Shown here: piece by piece, positions 26,020 through 35,855 of the stretch
Numbering within the stretch: position 1 is the first letter of the stretch
How the letters are laid out: every line of letters starts with the position of its first letter
From: Pseudomonas sp. BBP2017
GTDB lineage: Bacteria; Pseudomonadota; Gammaproteobacteria; Pseudomonadales; Pseudomonadaceae
Length of the DNA stretch: 64,000 nucleotides
NCBI RefSeq assembly: GCF_003024385.1
Contig: NZ_PVZN01000001.1
Span: 186,001 to 250,000 of the forward strand
Direction: 5' to 3'
Position numbers and translations under genes: made by a program
The notes under the pieces: model-generated
The model's input: the letters and a program-made list of their open reading frames with translations, nothing else
Databases searched by the model: none
What the model was told of the DNA's origin: nothing

Positions 26020-27904
26020 AGCCACACTCCTTCTGCACGCGGCGAACATAGGCCAGCTTTCTTTGCAGCTCCTTTGGCAAGCGCGGCGTCTGCACCCTCA
26101 GTGTCGACCACAGTTCGTCCCCAGGCTTACGGTGCCCGGCCTTGCGGTACAGCCCGGCGGCCAGTTGGTGAAGCGAATTGACCTCCTGGGCCAGGAACCA
26201 GTTGAACACGCTGGGCTGGCTGCCGCTAATCTGCTGGCGTGCCTTGGCCGCCAGTTCCTGAAGGCAGCCCGGATGAACGAATGCCCATTGTTCGATATCG
26301 GAAGCTGCGCGCAAACGCTCGCGATACTGCTCGATTGCCTGGAACAACCGGAAGTAAGACAACGCGTCCTGTTCGATGACAGGTGAAGGCGCCGTTGGGT
26401 CCTCATCCGGCCCGGCACCATTGCGCAGGCAGGCACGCAACACGGTGTTGGTATCGCTGTTCGGATCGACCCCAGCCACCAGGCTGTCGAGCAGGTCCTT
26501 CAGCGATTCGAAACCTTGTACGCGCCGGAACGACTGGTCGCTCTCGACAATGATGCCCCTAAACACCGCTGGGCCCTTCTTGCGCAGAAGAATGGCGTAG
26601 CTATGGTCGGCGAGCATGGCCTCGTTATCCGGCGTCACCTGCTCGATCGGTATCAGCAACCACTTGCCCTGCTGGCGCCGTGTGCGCCACTGCAGGGGTA
26701 TCGGTTCGCTTACACCCGGCAACTTCAGCCAATAAACATTGCCGGGTTTGTCTACCCACCAGTTGCCTGATACCGAAAAACAGGCACGCTTCCAGTCGTA
26801 GTGCACTTGCAGGTCGAAGGGCAGCTCTTGCGGCACATCCAGGCGATCCTCCGCCAACAACTGGTCGCTGGCAAAATCGGCCTCGGTGACGTCAATGCGC
26901 GCTCCCAGCATGTCTGCGTTGCGTTTGACGTTCAGCACGATACCGGCTTCGATATTGCGCTGATCAAAACTGCTGGTCCCGGCATGGGTGAAGTTCCACG
27001 AGCCGATCGCCAGGCGCCCCCCCTGAGGGGCGTGAAAGAGCCAGGCCTTGGCATGGGTGATTTCGGTGAGCGGATCAGGCGCAGACGGGTTTTTGTGGAA
27101 CGCGAGCGCGTCCGTCTCGATGCAGGCCGCCAACGCCTCGCTCCAGGGCGTCCGGAAGTACCGGCCCTCCAAGCGGTCTGCGACCAGAGCCACCTTCAAA
27201 TCAGGATTACCTGATTGCGCCCGGAGTCGCTCCAGCAAGTCGGGCATGTCGGCCGCCAGGTAGGGGGACCAGACCTGCAGCGAGGTGATGCGGTCCTGCA
27301 CCATGAGATGCTCAAGGAAGGTGCGTTTGTCGAAACTGTGCACGAATTGCCAATCAGGCCCCTCGGCCAGACGAGGCTGGGTGCGCCAGCGGAGCTCAAG
27401 TTCCAGAGGCTCGGCCAAGGCATCGAAGAACTTCTGAATCTGCCTGTATTGCTCGTTATTGCAGACGCGCTGGAAGGTGAACACCTCCTGATTGCGCCCC
27501 CAGCCGCCGACGCTCAGGTTCGCGCTGCCCGCACCCAACACCATGTCCCCTTTCTTACTCTCCAGAAAGATGAGCTTGGGATGAAACAACGTGTGCTCGG
27601 TAAAACCAGGGTAAGTGTTCAGGGCGCGAGCAGATACACAGTGAACGTTGATGGCCGTGCGCTTGTACTGGTCGGCCCCCATCATTCGCTTGTCGCAGAA
27701 CACCCGGAAGTCGATGTCTTTCTCAACCAGGTGTGCCTGGAAGCCTTCGAAGTCCAGGCGGTTGCGCGGCGGGTCCATATTCAGCACTGCCGGCAGCAGA
27801 TGGGATTCGACAAAACCCAGATTGAGGTTGAAGGTGGTCAGCCAGACCCGTTTGAGCTCGCCCATTTCCTTCAGTTGCTGCTTGAAGGCCTCGATCAGTT
27901 TCAT
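26012..27904 (-). CDS. Phospholipase D-family protein, likely nuclease
   Basis: 630 residues. Two PLD half-sites are visible: TLFHPKLIFLESKKG with GAGSANLS (about 105-130) and ITHAKAWLFH with GSWNFTHAG (about 280-305), giving the paired HxK...(S/N) pattern of the nuclease branch of the PLD superfamily. There is no signal peptide or membrane segment, which argues against a lipid substrate. About 300 residues after the second site are unassigned. It overlaps the downstream helicase gene by 8 nt and the upstream gene by 4 nt, so the three are co-translated. The helicase may feed DNA to this nuclease (inference). Confidence 0.82.
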   Translation of the reverse strand: MKLIEAFKQQLKEMGELKRVWLTTFNLNLGFVESHLLPAVLNMDPPRNRLDFEGFQAHLVEKDIDFRVFCDKRMMGADQYKRTAINVHCVSARALNTYPGFTEHTLFHPKLIFLESKKGDMVLGAGSANLSVGGWGRNQEVFTFQRVCNNEQYRQIQKFFDALAEPLELELRWRTQPRLAEGPDWQFVHSFDKRTFLEHLMVQDRITSLQVWSPYLAADMPDLLERLRAQSGNPDLKVALVADRLEGRYFRTPWSEALAACIETDALAFHKNPSAPDPLTEITHAKAWLFHAPQGGRLAIGSWNFTHAGTSSFDQRNIEAGIVLNVKRNADMLGARIDVTEADFASDQLLAEDRLDVPQELPFDLQVHYDWKRACFSVSGNWWVDKPGNVYWLKLPGVSEPIPLQWRTRRQQGKWLLIPIEQVTPDNEAMLADHSYAILLRKKGPAVFRGIIVESDQSFRRVQGFESLKDLLDSLVAGVDPNSDTNTVLRACLRNGAGPDEDPTAPSPVIEQDALSYFRLFQAIEQYRERLRAASDIEQWAFVHPGCLQELAAKARQQISGSQPSVFNWFLAQEVNSLHQLAAGLYRKAGHRKPGDELWSTLRVQTPRLPKELQRKLAYVRRVQKECGYA

Positions 27905-29271
27905 GCGGCCACCCCGTGCAAGCCCGCAAGCAAGTGCCGAAACTGGGGAATGTAGTACTGGTGCACCCAGCCACCCAACGGTCGCTCGGCAGGGGTCGGC
28001 TCACTACGGGGCCGCACATGAATCTTTAGCTGGTTACCATCTGCCCGGGTCACCCACGGCGACTGGCCACGACTTTCCATAATGAGCGCGTGATAGCTCA
28101 ACAATGTGTCCATCTGTGCGTCGGCACCGCCCTGCCCTGCCACGTTCAACAAACTTTGCAGACGTGCTTGCCCGGTAGTGGAAAGCACCGTCGTCATGGA
28201 CGTGTCTGCATTGATGGCAGCCGCACAGGTGGCCAGGGTCGAGGTATTACGCCCCAAGGCTTTCCAGCGCTGCCAGACCCTTCTGACGGGCTGAGACTTC
28301 TCGGCCAGCATCAGGTGGAACAACAGGTCCACCTCGCTGAGCAGCGGTTCCAGCAAGCGTACATGCGCGAGCTTTCGCTGTGCGTCTTTCGCCAGCGGCT
28401 GCTTCATCGCCTCCTCGAAGACATTCGCAGCAGACCCGTCGCCGTGCTTGGGCGAACTCAACACGTTATACAAGGCTCCCGGGGCACCCCGATCCAGGCC
28501 TGTGATGGACAACCAGAAATCGCATGTTCTGGCACCTACCGCCGCCGATGACGCAAAGGCCTCGACCATAGCCTTGGGAAGCGTTGCTGGTATGTCCTGG
28601 AAGTCAGTCTTAGGCTGGCTGCGACTGCTTGCCAGCAGGTCTTTCAAGTGAGGACGCAGGAGGTTGTAGAGACGAAAAAGCGTTGGAGTGTTGCTGATCA
28701 ACGCATCTACGTCTTTCCACAGCAGCGTGGCCGTGGGCAGGTTGTAGCGATAGTGACGGTCGAAGAAGCCCATTTCCACCAACGGCGTCTTGTAGCGGCC
28801 GCTCACGCCCAGCAGGGTTTGCCGAACCAGCACCTGCGCTTCGGGGACATGGCTGAAGGTGAGCGAAGGGTTCCCTGTACTGTCGAACCACCCTCTTCGC
28901 GCCTTGCTGATCCCCAGCACGCCAGTGGTTTCGAGGCCCGCGGTATTTTCATGGGCGATGACGCTGTAGACGTTGAGGTTTTCCAAGTACACCAAACAGG
29001 CATGCTTGAACTTGAGGTCGTGTTTGCCGTTGTAGATCTTCCTCAACCCGATGCCTAGCGCAATCGAGTCGTCCTCGACCAGGCTCTTGATCAAGAAGTG
29101 ATTGAACAGGTTCAGGGTGAAATTGCGGATATCGTTGGAAATGGAACTGATCCGGTTCTGGAAAATCTGCTGGCCAAACCCAGACCAGATCACCTGCAAC
29201 CCCAAGGGGTCGATATTCAGTTCATTACCGAGGCTTTCGTCGTACTCGGTCAGAAAAGCATCTAGCAACAC
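27901..29271 (-). CDS. Unknown protein, first gene of the PLD-helicase unit
   Basis: 456 residues, from GTG 29271 with an AGAGGT motif about 9 nt upstream and an in-frame stop shortly before. It is globular, without clear enzymatic motifs or membrane segments. The gene ends in an ATGA overlap with the PLD gene. The N-terminal third (VIWSGFGQQIFQNRISSIS...) and C-terminal third look helical. Its constant coupling suggests a structural or target-recognition subunit. I do not recognise the family. Confidence 0.6.
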   Translation of the reverse strand: MLLDAFLTEYDESLGNELNIDPLGLQVIWSGFGQQIFQNRISSISNDIRNFTLNLFNHFLIKSLVEDDSIALGIGLRKIYNGKHDLKFKHACLVYLENLNVYSVIAHENTAGLETTGVLGISKARRGWFDSTGNPSLTFSHVPEAQVLVRQTLLGVSGRYKTPLVEMGFFDRHYRYNLPTATLLWKDVDALISNTPTLFRLYNLLRPHLKDLLASSRSQPKTDFQDIPATLPKAMVEAFASSAAVGARTCDFWLSITGLDRGAPGALYNVLSSPKHGDGSAANVFEEAMKQPLAKDAQRKLAHVRLLEPLLSEVDLLFHLMLAEKSQPVRRVWQRWKALGRNTSTLATCAAAINADTSMTTVLSTTGQARLQSLLNVAGQGGADAQMDTLLSYHALIMESRGQSPWVTRADGNQLKIHVRPRSEPTPAERPLGGWVHQYYIPQFRHLLAGLHGVAA

Positions 29272-29496
29272 ACCCGGACACCTCTAAAACGGACAATCCC
29301 TTTGTATCCGCCCTTGAAGCTGGCTGGATCCAACCCGGCCCGAAAAATTGCATTTTGCCACTATCACTGTCAAGGCCGGTGCCGTCGTTGAGTAGGGTAT
29401 TTTTCAAGCCAAGATGCCCTGCTCCGGGGTAGTGAAAAAAAATGATCCGCGCTTCATCTTCTGGATCCGCAGGGCTAATCCACCTCCCCTCATATT

Positions 29497-29530
29497 TGAT
29501 GTGCTCGGGCCGTTATCACACAGTCAGGGT
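29497..29530. repeat. Imperfect direct repeat, right copy
   Basis: Partner of 1085-1118; contains TTATCACACAGTCAGG. The short reading frame seen at the left copy is not maintained here. Confidence 0.5.
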
Positions 29531-29595
29531 GGATATAGCTGCCGCTCGAGACAAGCGCCCCCCTAAAGGCGCGGCCTCGCCCTGCTTCTGGCCAT

Positions 29596-29766
29596 CCCGC
29601 CATGTAGCTAATCTGAAGTCCAGGGTGCACCACCACGACAGCTGTCAGGAATCGCCATTCTCGATCGCGCATCCTGCTGGGGGTATCGAAGGGTATTTCT
29701 GGGGGTACATTCATGCTTTTGCTAACCAGAAATACCGCTTTAGAGACATGTCCAGATGTTTTTTGG
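29596..29766. repeat. Island-flanking direct repeat, right copy (171 bp)
   Basis: Partner of 1289-1459, same orientation, about 28.3 kb apart. It carries the iterons GGGGTA (29680), GGGTA (29691) and GGGGGTA (29701) and the exactly shared unit TTTCTGGGGGTACATTCATG. Together the copies could serve recombination-mediated loss of the whole defence cargo. Confidence 0.8.
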
Positions 29767-30000
29767 ATATCACCAGCTTCCAGACCTGCACCACCTCCCT
29801 TGGGAGCCGCGCTTGTCGTCGATGGGGTCGCGAAGCGGCCCCAATAGTCAGGCGCCGGGTCGATGCCGGCAAGAGCCAAGCATATCTACCACCAATACTG
29901 CCTTCGAAAAATCGCCCCTCGCTTGCTTGAACCAGCCGCCCTCATGAACGTAGCCAGTCCATCACAATCCGCAGAAGACCAGAGGAAGCCAAACTAGAAG
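29767..30000. other. Non-coding island edge
   Basis: About 230 bp between the right repeat and the next iterons. I see no credible gene; the short frames on both strands have no recognisable content or ribosome-binding site. It is likely residue of earlier integration events. Confidence 0.4.
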
Positions 30001-30022
30001 TGGGGGACCAGATGGGGGACCA
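30001..30022. repeat. Iteron pair TGGGGGACCA (arm-type-site-like)
   Basis: Two identical 10-mers start 12 bp apart (30001 and 30013). Tandem GC-rich iterons at about one helical turn, close to a tRNA gene, are the usual look of tyrosine-integrase arm sites. The integrase itself is absent. Confidence 0.5.
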
Positions 30023-30040
30023 AAAACACTCAGACACAAA

Positions 30041-30063
30041 AAAGCCCCGAAAAATCAGGGCTT
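30041..30063. terminator. Rho-independent terminator-like hairpin
   Basis: AAAGCCC and GGGCTTT pair around a 9-nt loop, with an A-run on the left, so on the minus strand the stem is followed by a T-run. It directly follows the tRNA 3'-end-like fragment in minus-strand direction, as a tRNA terminator would. Confidence 0.6.
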
Positions 30064-30076
30064 TGATGAAAATTAG

Positions 30077-30101
30077 TGGCGGAAGCGTAGGAATTCGAAC
30101 C
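30077..30101 (-). other. tRNA 3'-end-like fragment (possible att core)
   Basis: On the minus strand the sequence reads GGTTCGAATTCCTACGCTT then CCGCCA: a T-loop (TTCGAAT), a half acceptor stem and CCA. No matching 5' half exists upstream, so it is not a functional tRNA. The acceptor half is Sec/Ser-like rather than Pro-like. Integrative elements commonly copy a tRNA 3' end into their att site, so this may be a relic of an element that used another tRNA. Confidence 0.45.
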
Positions 30102-30205
30102 ATCAAGTACCCCCCCTTGTCGGCTAGACGCCATTCTGCATGAGCGGTGCAGTGCCTAAGATTCTGCCGACTCAGAATTTTTGAGAAGCGGGCAGCTGAA
30201 ATTCG

Positions 30206-30228
30206 GTGGGGCAAAAAGTGGGGCAAAA
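30206..30228. repeat. Iteron pair GTGGGGCAAAA (arm-type-site-like)
   Basis: Two identical 11-mers start 12 bp apart (30206 and 30218), the third different iteron family within 650 bp of tRNA-Pro. It again suggests integrase arm sites left by a separate element. Confidence 0.5.
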
Positions 30229-30257
30229 TTGCTAACAAGGAAAAAGCGGACAGCCAT

Positions 30258-30294
30258 AAAAAAATCCAGTCACTGCTAAGTGACTGGATTTTTT
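30258..30294 (-). terminator. Terminator downstream of tRNA-Pro
   Basis: AAAAAATCCAGTCAC and GTGACTGGATTTTTT form a long stem with a 6-nt loop just past the tRNA 3' end. Its T-run lies on both strands, so it can stop transcription from the tRNA/merR side and from the island side. Confidence 0.85.
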
Positions 30295-30303
30295 GGAGTT
30301 ATT

Positions 30304-30380
30304 TGGTCGGGACGGAGTGATTCGAACACTCGACCCCTTGCACCCCATGCAAGTGCGCTACCGGGCTGCGCTACGCCCCG
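30304..30380 (-). tRNA. tRNA-Pro(GGG)
   Basis: 77 nt with encoded CCA. The acceptor CGGGGCG pairs with CGTCCCG, the anticodon arm CTTGC-ATGGGGT-GCAAG gives anticodon GGG, and the T-arm is GAGTG-TTCGAAT-CACTC. It lies at the end of the thrS-to-merR cluster and marks the boundary between core chromosome and island; several integrase-site-like iterons lie just beyond its 3' end. Confidence 0.97.
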
Positions 30381-30486
30381 ACTGGGCTTGAAGCATGTTC
30401 CCCTAGTTGCTGAGAACGTTGAAGAATGTACCCTAACCTTTTGAATTATGGAAGCATTTTTTCCAAAATTCCCGGCCCGATACGGG

Positions 30487-30843
30487 CTACTTCTTCAGCA
30501 CCACCAACACATCTTCCAACTCGACAATCATCTGCCGGATCAGCTGTTTGTACTGGGTGGTGTCGTCCTTGGCTTCATCGCCAGAGAGGCGCAAACGCGC
30601 CCCGCCGATGGTGAAGCCCTGGTCGTACAGCAGCGCGCGGATCTGGCGGATCATCAGCACATCCTGACGCTGATAGTACCGCCGGTTACCGCGGCGCTTC
30701 ACCGGGTTGAGTTGCGGGAATTCCTGCTCCCAGTAGCGGAGCACGTGCGGTTTTACCGCACAAAGCTCGCTCACTTCACCAATGGTGAAGTAGCGTTTGC
30801 CTGGAATCGGCGGAAGCTCGTCGTTATGACTTGGTTCCAGCAT
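30487..30843 (-). CDS. MerR-family transcriptional regulator
   Basis: 118 residues starting MLEPSHND at 30843 (a TTG three codons earlier is less likely). The winged-helix motif [20 protein letters not shown] then [10 protein letters not shown] is typical of MerR proteins, with a short C-terminal dimerisation helix and no metal-binding cysteines. It overlaps the 3' end of ihfA, as is usual in Pseudomonas, where this gene follows pheT-ihfA next to tRNA-Pro. The regulated targets are unknown. Confidence 0.88.
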   Translation of the reverse strand: MLEPSHNDELPPIPGKRYFTIGEVSELCAVKPHVLRYWEQEFPQLNPVKRRGNRRYYQRQDVLMIRQIRALLYDQGFTIGGARLRLSGDEAKDDTTQYKQLIRQMIVELEDVLVVLKK

Positions 30844-31126
30844 AGGCCTCAACTCGGGCTTTCAACTTCTGCCCTGGACGAAAGGTGACGACTCGACGCG
30901 CCGTGATCGGGATCTCTTCCCCGGTCTTGGGGTTGCGGCCCGGCCGCTGGCGTTTGTCACGCAGGTCAAAATTGCCGAATCCGGACAATTTGACCTGCTC
31001 GTTGTCTTCCAGAGCGTGCCTGATTTCCTCAAAAAACAGTTCAACCAATTCCTTGGCTTCACGTTTGTTCAGGCCCAGCTCCTCGTACAGCCGTTCGGCC
31101 ATCTCAGCTTTCGTCAGAGCACCCAT
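30824..31126 (-). CDS. ihfA: Integration host factor subunit alpha
   Basis: 100 residues, full length for IHF-alpha. The DNA-bending beta arm carries [16 protein letters not shown] with the conserved proline that intercalates into DNA, after the dimerisation helices beginning [13 protein letters not shown]. Acts in the nucleoid as a heterodimer with IhfB, bending DNA for recombination, replication and sigma-54 promoters. It starts 3 nt after the pheT stop in the phenylalanyl-tRNA synthetase operon. Confidence 0.97.
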   Translation of the reverse strand: MGALTKAEMAERLYEELGLNKREAKELVELFFEEIRHALEDNEQVKLSGFGNFDLRDKRQRPGRNPKTGEEIPITARRVVTFRPGQKLKARVEAYAGTKS

Positions 31127-31129
31127 ACG

Positions 31130-33505
31130 CTATTTCCTTAACGTGGTGTTCAACCTTTGTTCGAGCGAGGTGAGGATATTTTGTGTCGCAGTATTCACCT
31201 CTTCGTCATTAAGAGTGCGCGACGGATGCTGCCAGGTCAAGCCTACGGCCAGGCTTTTTCTATCAGGATCAATGCCTTTACCCTGATAAACATCAAACAG
31301 CCTGAGGTCCGTGAGCCATTCGCCTGCATTGTCACGAATTACTTCAAGCACCGAGCTCGAAGCAACATCACGTCCTGCGACCAAAGCCAGGTCACGACGC
31401 ACTTCCGGGAATTTCGACAGTTCGCTGAACCTCGGCAGGCGGCCATCGGCCACTTCGCCCAGGACCAGCTCGAAGACGAACACCGGACGGTCGAGGCCGA
31501 GGGTCTTGGCCAGCTCCGGGTGGATGGCACCCAGGTAGCCGACTTCGCGACCATTACGCTCGATGCGTGCGGTTTGGCCCGGGTGCAGCGCCGGGTGTTG
31601 GCCCGGTACGAAGCTGAACTCGGCCAGGGAACCGGAGAAGCCCAGCACCGCCTCTACGTCTGCCTTCACGTCGAAGAAGTCGATGGTGTCGCGACCGTTG
31701 GCCCAACCTTCCGGCAGGCGGCTGCCGCAGACGACACCGGCAAGCATTGGCTCTTGCTTGAGGTCGCCCAGTTGGCCGACGAAGCGCAGGCCGCTTTCGA
31801 ACATGCGTACGCGGTCTTGCTGACGGTTAAGGTTGTGCTGCAGCGACTTGACCAGGCCCGGCCACAGGGAGGCACGCATGGCCGCCATGTCGCTGGAGAT
31901 CGGGTTGGCCAGCAGCAGTGGCTCGACGCCAGGAGTGAACAGCTCGAACAGTTTCGGGTCGATGAAGCTGTAGGTGATCGCTTCCTGATAGCCACGGGCA
32001 ACCAGCAGACGGCGCAGGGCCGGCAGTTCGCCACGGGCTTCGGCCTTGGCCTGCGGGGCCAGGCGCGCTTGCGGGTAACGCACCGGCAGGCGGTTGTAGC
32101 CGTACAGGCGGGCCAGCTCTTCGATCAGGTCGACTTCCAGGCTGATGTCGAAGCGATGGCTTGGTACTTCAACCTGCCACTGCCCTTCGCCCGCGGTGGT
32201 TTTCAGGCCCAGGCCGTTGAGCAGTTGCTCGACTTCGGCACTGGCCATTTCCATGCCCAGCATCTGGGTCAGGCGCTCGGCACGCAGGGTGATCGGCGCA
32301 ACCTTCGGCAGGTGCGCTTCGCTGGTGACGTCGACCACAGGGCCGGCTTCGCCACCGACGATCTCCAGCAGCAGGCCAGTCGCACGCTCGATGGCTTCGC
32401 GGGCCAGCTGCGAGTCGACGCCACGCTCGTAGCGGTGTGAGGCATCGGTGTGCAGGCCGTAGGAACGGGCCTTGCCAGCGACCGAAATCGGCTCGAAGAA
32501 GGCGCTTTCGAGGAAGATGTCGCGAGTAGTAGCGGAAACACCGCTGTGCTCGCCACCCATAACGCCGGCGATGGCCAGGGCGCGGGAGTGGTCGGCGATG
32601 ACCAGGGTGTCGCTACGCAGCGCCACTTCCTGACCGTCAAGCAGTACGAGCTTCTCGCCCTCCTCGGCCATGCGCACGCGGATACCGCCGTTGATTTCGG
32701 CGAGATCGAAGGCGTGCATCGGCTGGCCCAGTTCGAGCATCACGTAGTTGGTGATGTCGACGGCCGCGTCGATGCTGCGCACGTCGGAGCGACGCAGGCG
32801 CTCGACCATCCACAGCGGGGTCGGGCGCGACAGGTCGACGTTACGGATAACGCGACCCAGGTAGCGTGGGCAGGCCGCTGGAGCCAGCACCTCAACCGGA
32901 CGCACTTCGTCGTGGGCGGCAGCAACGGCCGGCACCGCCAGGCGGGTCACCGGTACGTCGTACAAGGCACCGACGTCACGCGCCAGGCCCGCCACCGACA
33001 GGCAGTCGCCACGGTTCGGGGTCAGGCCGATCTCGATACTGGCGTCGTCGAGGTCCAGGTACACGCGAATGTCTTCGCCCACCGGGGCGTCGGCAGCCAG
33101 TTCCAGCAGGCCGTCGTTCTCTTCGCTGATCTGCAGCTCTGCAGCCGAGCACAGCATGCCGTTGGACTCAACGCCACGCAGCTTGGCCTTCTTGATTTTG
33201 AAGTCGCCCGGCAGCTCGGCGCCGATCATCGCGAACGGGATTTTCAGGCCAGGGCGCACGTTAGGCGCGCCGCACACTACCTGGAAGGTCTCGCTGCCGT
33301 TGCTGACCTGGCACACGCGCAGTTTGTCGGCGTCGGGGTGCTGTTCGGTGCTCAGCACCTCACCGACGACGATGCCGCTGAACTGACCGGCAGCCGGGGT
33401 TACGCTGTCGACTTCAAGGCCGGCCATCGAAAGACGGGCAACCAGATCGTCTCGGGATACCTGCGGGTTGACCCAACCGCGCAGCCATTGTTCACTGAAT
33501 TTCAT
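31130..33505 (-). CDS. pheT: Phenylalanyl-tRNA synthetase beta subunit
   Basis: 791 residues. It begins MKFSEQWLRGWVNPQVSRD with the EMAP-like tRNA-binding domain (about 40-150, including GVESNGMLCS), then the B3/B4 editing domain, the B5 domain (about 400-475) and the C-terminal anticodon-binding FDX domain (ending SLEQRLNTTLRK). It forms the alpha2-beta2 enzyme charging tRNA-Phe in the cytosol. GGAGAG precedes the start. Downstream of pheS by 36 nt in the same operon. Confidence 0.97.
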   Translation of the reverse strand: MKFSEQWLRGWVNPQVSRDDLVARLSMAGLEVDSVTPAAGQFSGIVVGEVLSTEQHPDADKLRVCQVSNGSETFQVVCGAPNVRPGLKIPFAMIGAELPGDFKIKKAKLRGVESNGMLCSAAELQISEENDGLLELAADAPVGEDIRVYLDLDDASIEIGLTPNRGDCLSVAGLARDVGALYDVPVTRLAVPAVAAAHDEVRPVEVLAPAACPRYLGRVIRNVDLSRPTPLWMVERLRRSDVRSIDAAVDITNYVMLELGQPMHAFDLAEINGGIRVRMAEEGEKLVLLDGQEVALRSDTLVIADHSRALAIAGVMGGEHSGVSATTRDIFLESAFFEPISVAGKARSYGLHTDASHRYERGVDSQLAREAIERATGLLLEIVGGEAGPVVDVTSEAHLPKVAPITLRAERLTQMLGMEMASAEVEQLLNGLGLKTTAGEGQWQVEVPSHRFDISLEVDLIEELARLYGYNRLPVRYPQARLAPQAKAEARGELPALRRLLVARGYQEAITYSFIDPKLFELFTPGVEPLLLANPISSDMAAMRASLWPGLVKSLQHNLNRQQDRVRMFESGLRFVGQLGDLKQEPMLAGVVCGSRLPEGWANGRDTIDFFDVKADVEAVLGFSGSLAEFSFVPGQHPALHPGQTARIERNGREVGYLGAIHPELAKTLGLDRPVFVFELVLGEVADGRLPRFSELSKFPEVRRDLALVAGRDVASSSVLEVIRDNAGEWLTDLRLFDVYQGKGIDPDRKSLAVGLTWQHPSRTLNDEEVNTATQNILTSLEQRLNTTLRK

Positions 33506-33541
33506 CCTGCTCTCCTGAAAGATTCGTTACGGGTGCGCGAC

Positions 33542-35019
<1,478 letters not shown>

Positions 35020-35048
35020 GAGTAACTTCCTCTATCTAGAACCAAAAA

Positions 35049-35243
35049 TTAACGAAGGCGCAGCATGCGCTCGACTTTTGCCACGTCCGACGCGTGCAGC
35101 AGGCTGCTACCGCGAAGTTGACGCTTACGCTTGGTCGACATTTTGGTCAGGATGTGGCTCTTGAAAGCGTGCTTGTGCTTGATGCCGTTAGCGGTTTTCA
35201 AAAAACGCTTGGCTGCACCGCTTTTGGTTTTCATTTTTGGCAT
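35049..35243 (-). CDS. rpmI: 50S ribosomal protein L35
   Basis: 64 residues, highly basic: [20 protein letters not shown] with the C-terminal [18 protein letters not shown]. It is a small 23S rRNA-binding protein, located between infC and rplT as in nearly all proteobacteria. Confidence 0.98.
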   Translation of the reverse strand: MPKMKTKSGAAKRFLKTANGIKHKHAFKSHILTKMSTKRKRQLRGSSLLHASDVAKVERMLRLR

Positions 35244-35303
35244 GTTCGGATACTCCGCATTCAGTTGATAAACATAACCGCAAGGCCTGCCGTGCCCTGG
35301 TGG

Positions 35304-35855
35304 TTATTTCTTTTTCTTGGGGGCGATGACCATCAAAAGCTGGCGTCCTTCCATCTTAGGATGCTGTTCGACGGTCCCGTATTCGGCGAGATCAGCTTCG
35401 ATCCGCTTCAACAGTTCCATACCCAGCTCCTGGTGGGCCATCTCACGACCACGGAATCTCAGAGAGATTTTGGTCTTGTCCCCATCACTAAGGAAACGTA
35501 CCAGGTTGCGTAGTTTTACCTGGTAATCCCCTTCCTCCGTCCCTGGACGAAACTTGATTTCTTTGATCTGGATGATCTTCTGGTTCTTCTTCGCCGCAGC
35601 CTGCTGCTTTTTCTTCTCGAACAGGCTCTTGCCGTAGTCGAGGACTTTGCACACAGGTGGAACAGCGTCAGCAGAAATTTCTACCAGATCCAGTTTCGCT
35701 TCTTCAGCGATACGAAGCGCTTCTTCAATCGAGACGATGCCTAACTGCTCGCCGTCAGCGCCAATTAACCGAACCTCACGTGCCGAGATATTCTCGTTGA
35801 TCGGGGCTTTCGGTACAGCTCGTTTGTCTTGTCTCATATCACGCTTAATAGTAAT
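35304..35855 (-). CDS. infC: Translation initiation factor IF-3
   Basis: 183 residues if translation starts at ATT 35855 ([11 protein letters not shown]). The alternative ATT at 35849 lies 8 nt after GGAG, and the first ATG is only at 35837. AUU starts are the rule for infC and underlie its autoregulation by IF-3. The N-domain ([18 protein letters not shown]), linker and C-domain ([28 protein letters not shown]) are intact. The protein binds the 30S subunit and proofreads start codons. The ATT start shares a base with the thrS stop codon. Confidence 0.95.
   Translation of the reverse strand: MTIKRDMRQDKRAVPKAPINENISAREVRLIGADGEQLGIVSIEEALRIAEEAKLDLVEISADAVPPVCKVLDYGKSLFEKKKQQAAAKKNQKIIQIKEIKFRPGTEEGDYQVKLRNLVRFLSDGDKTKISLRFRGREMAHQELGMELLKRIEADLAEYGTVEQHPKMEGRQLLMVIAPKKKK

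Noticed and set aside
30077..30101. A complete second tRNA gene beside tRNA-Pro
   Set aside because: Only the T-loop, half acceptor stem and CCA are present; no D-arm, anticodon arm or 5' acceptor half can be found upstream.
29942..30238. Minus-strand frame of 98 codons as a small gene or integrase start
   Set aside because: It runs through two iteron pairs, a terminator and the tRNA relic; its translation has no domain and no ribosome-binding site.
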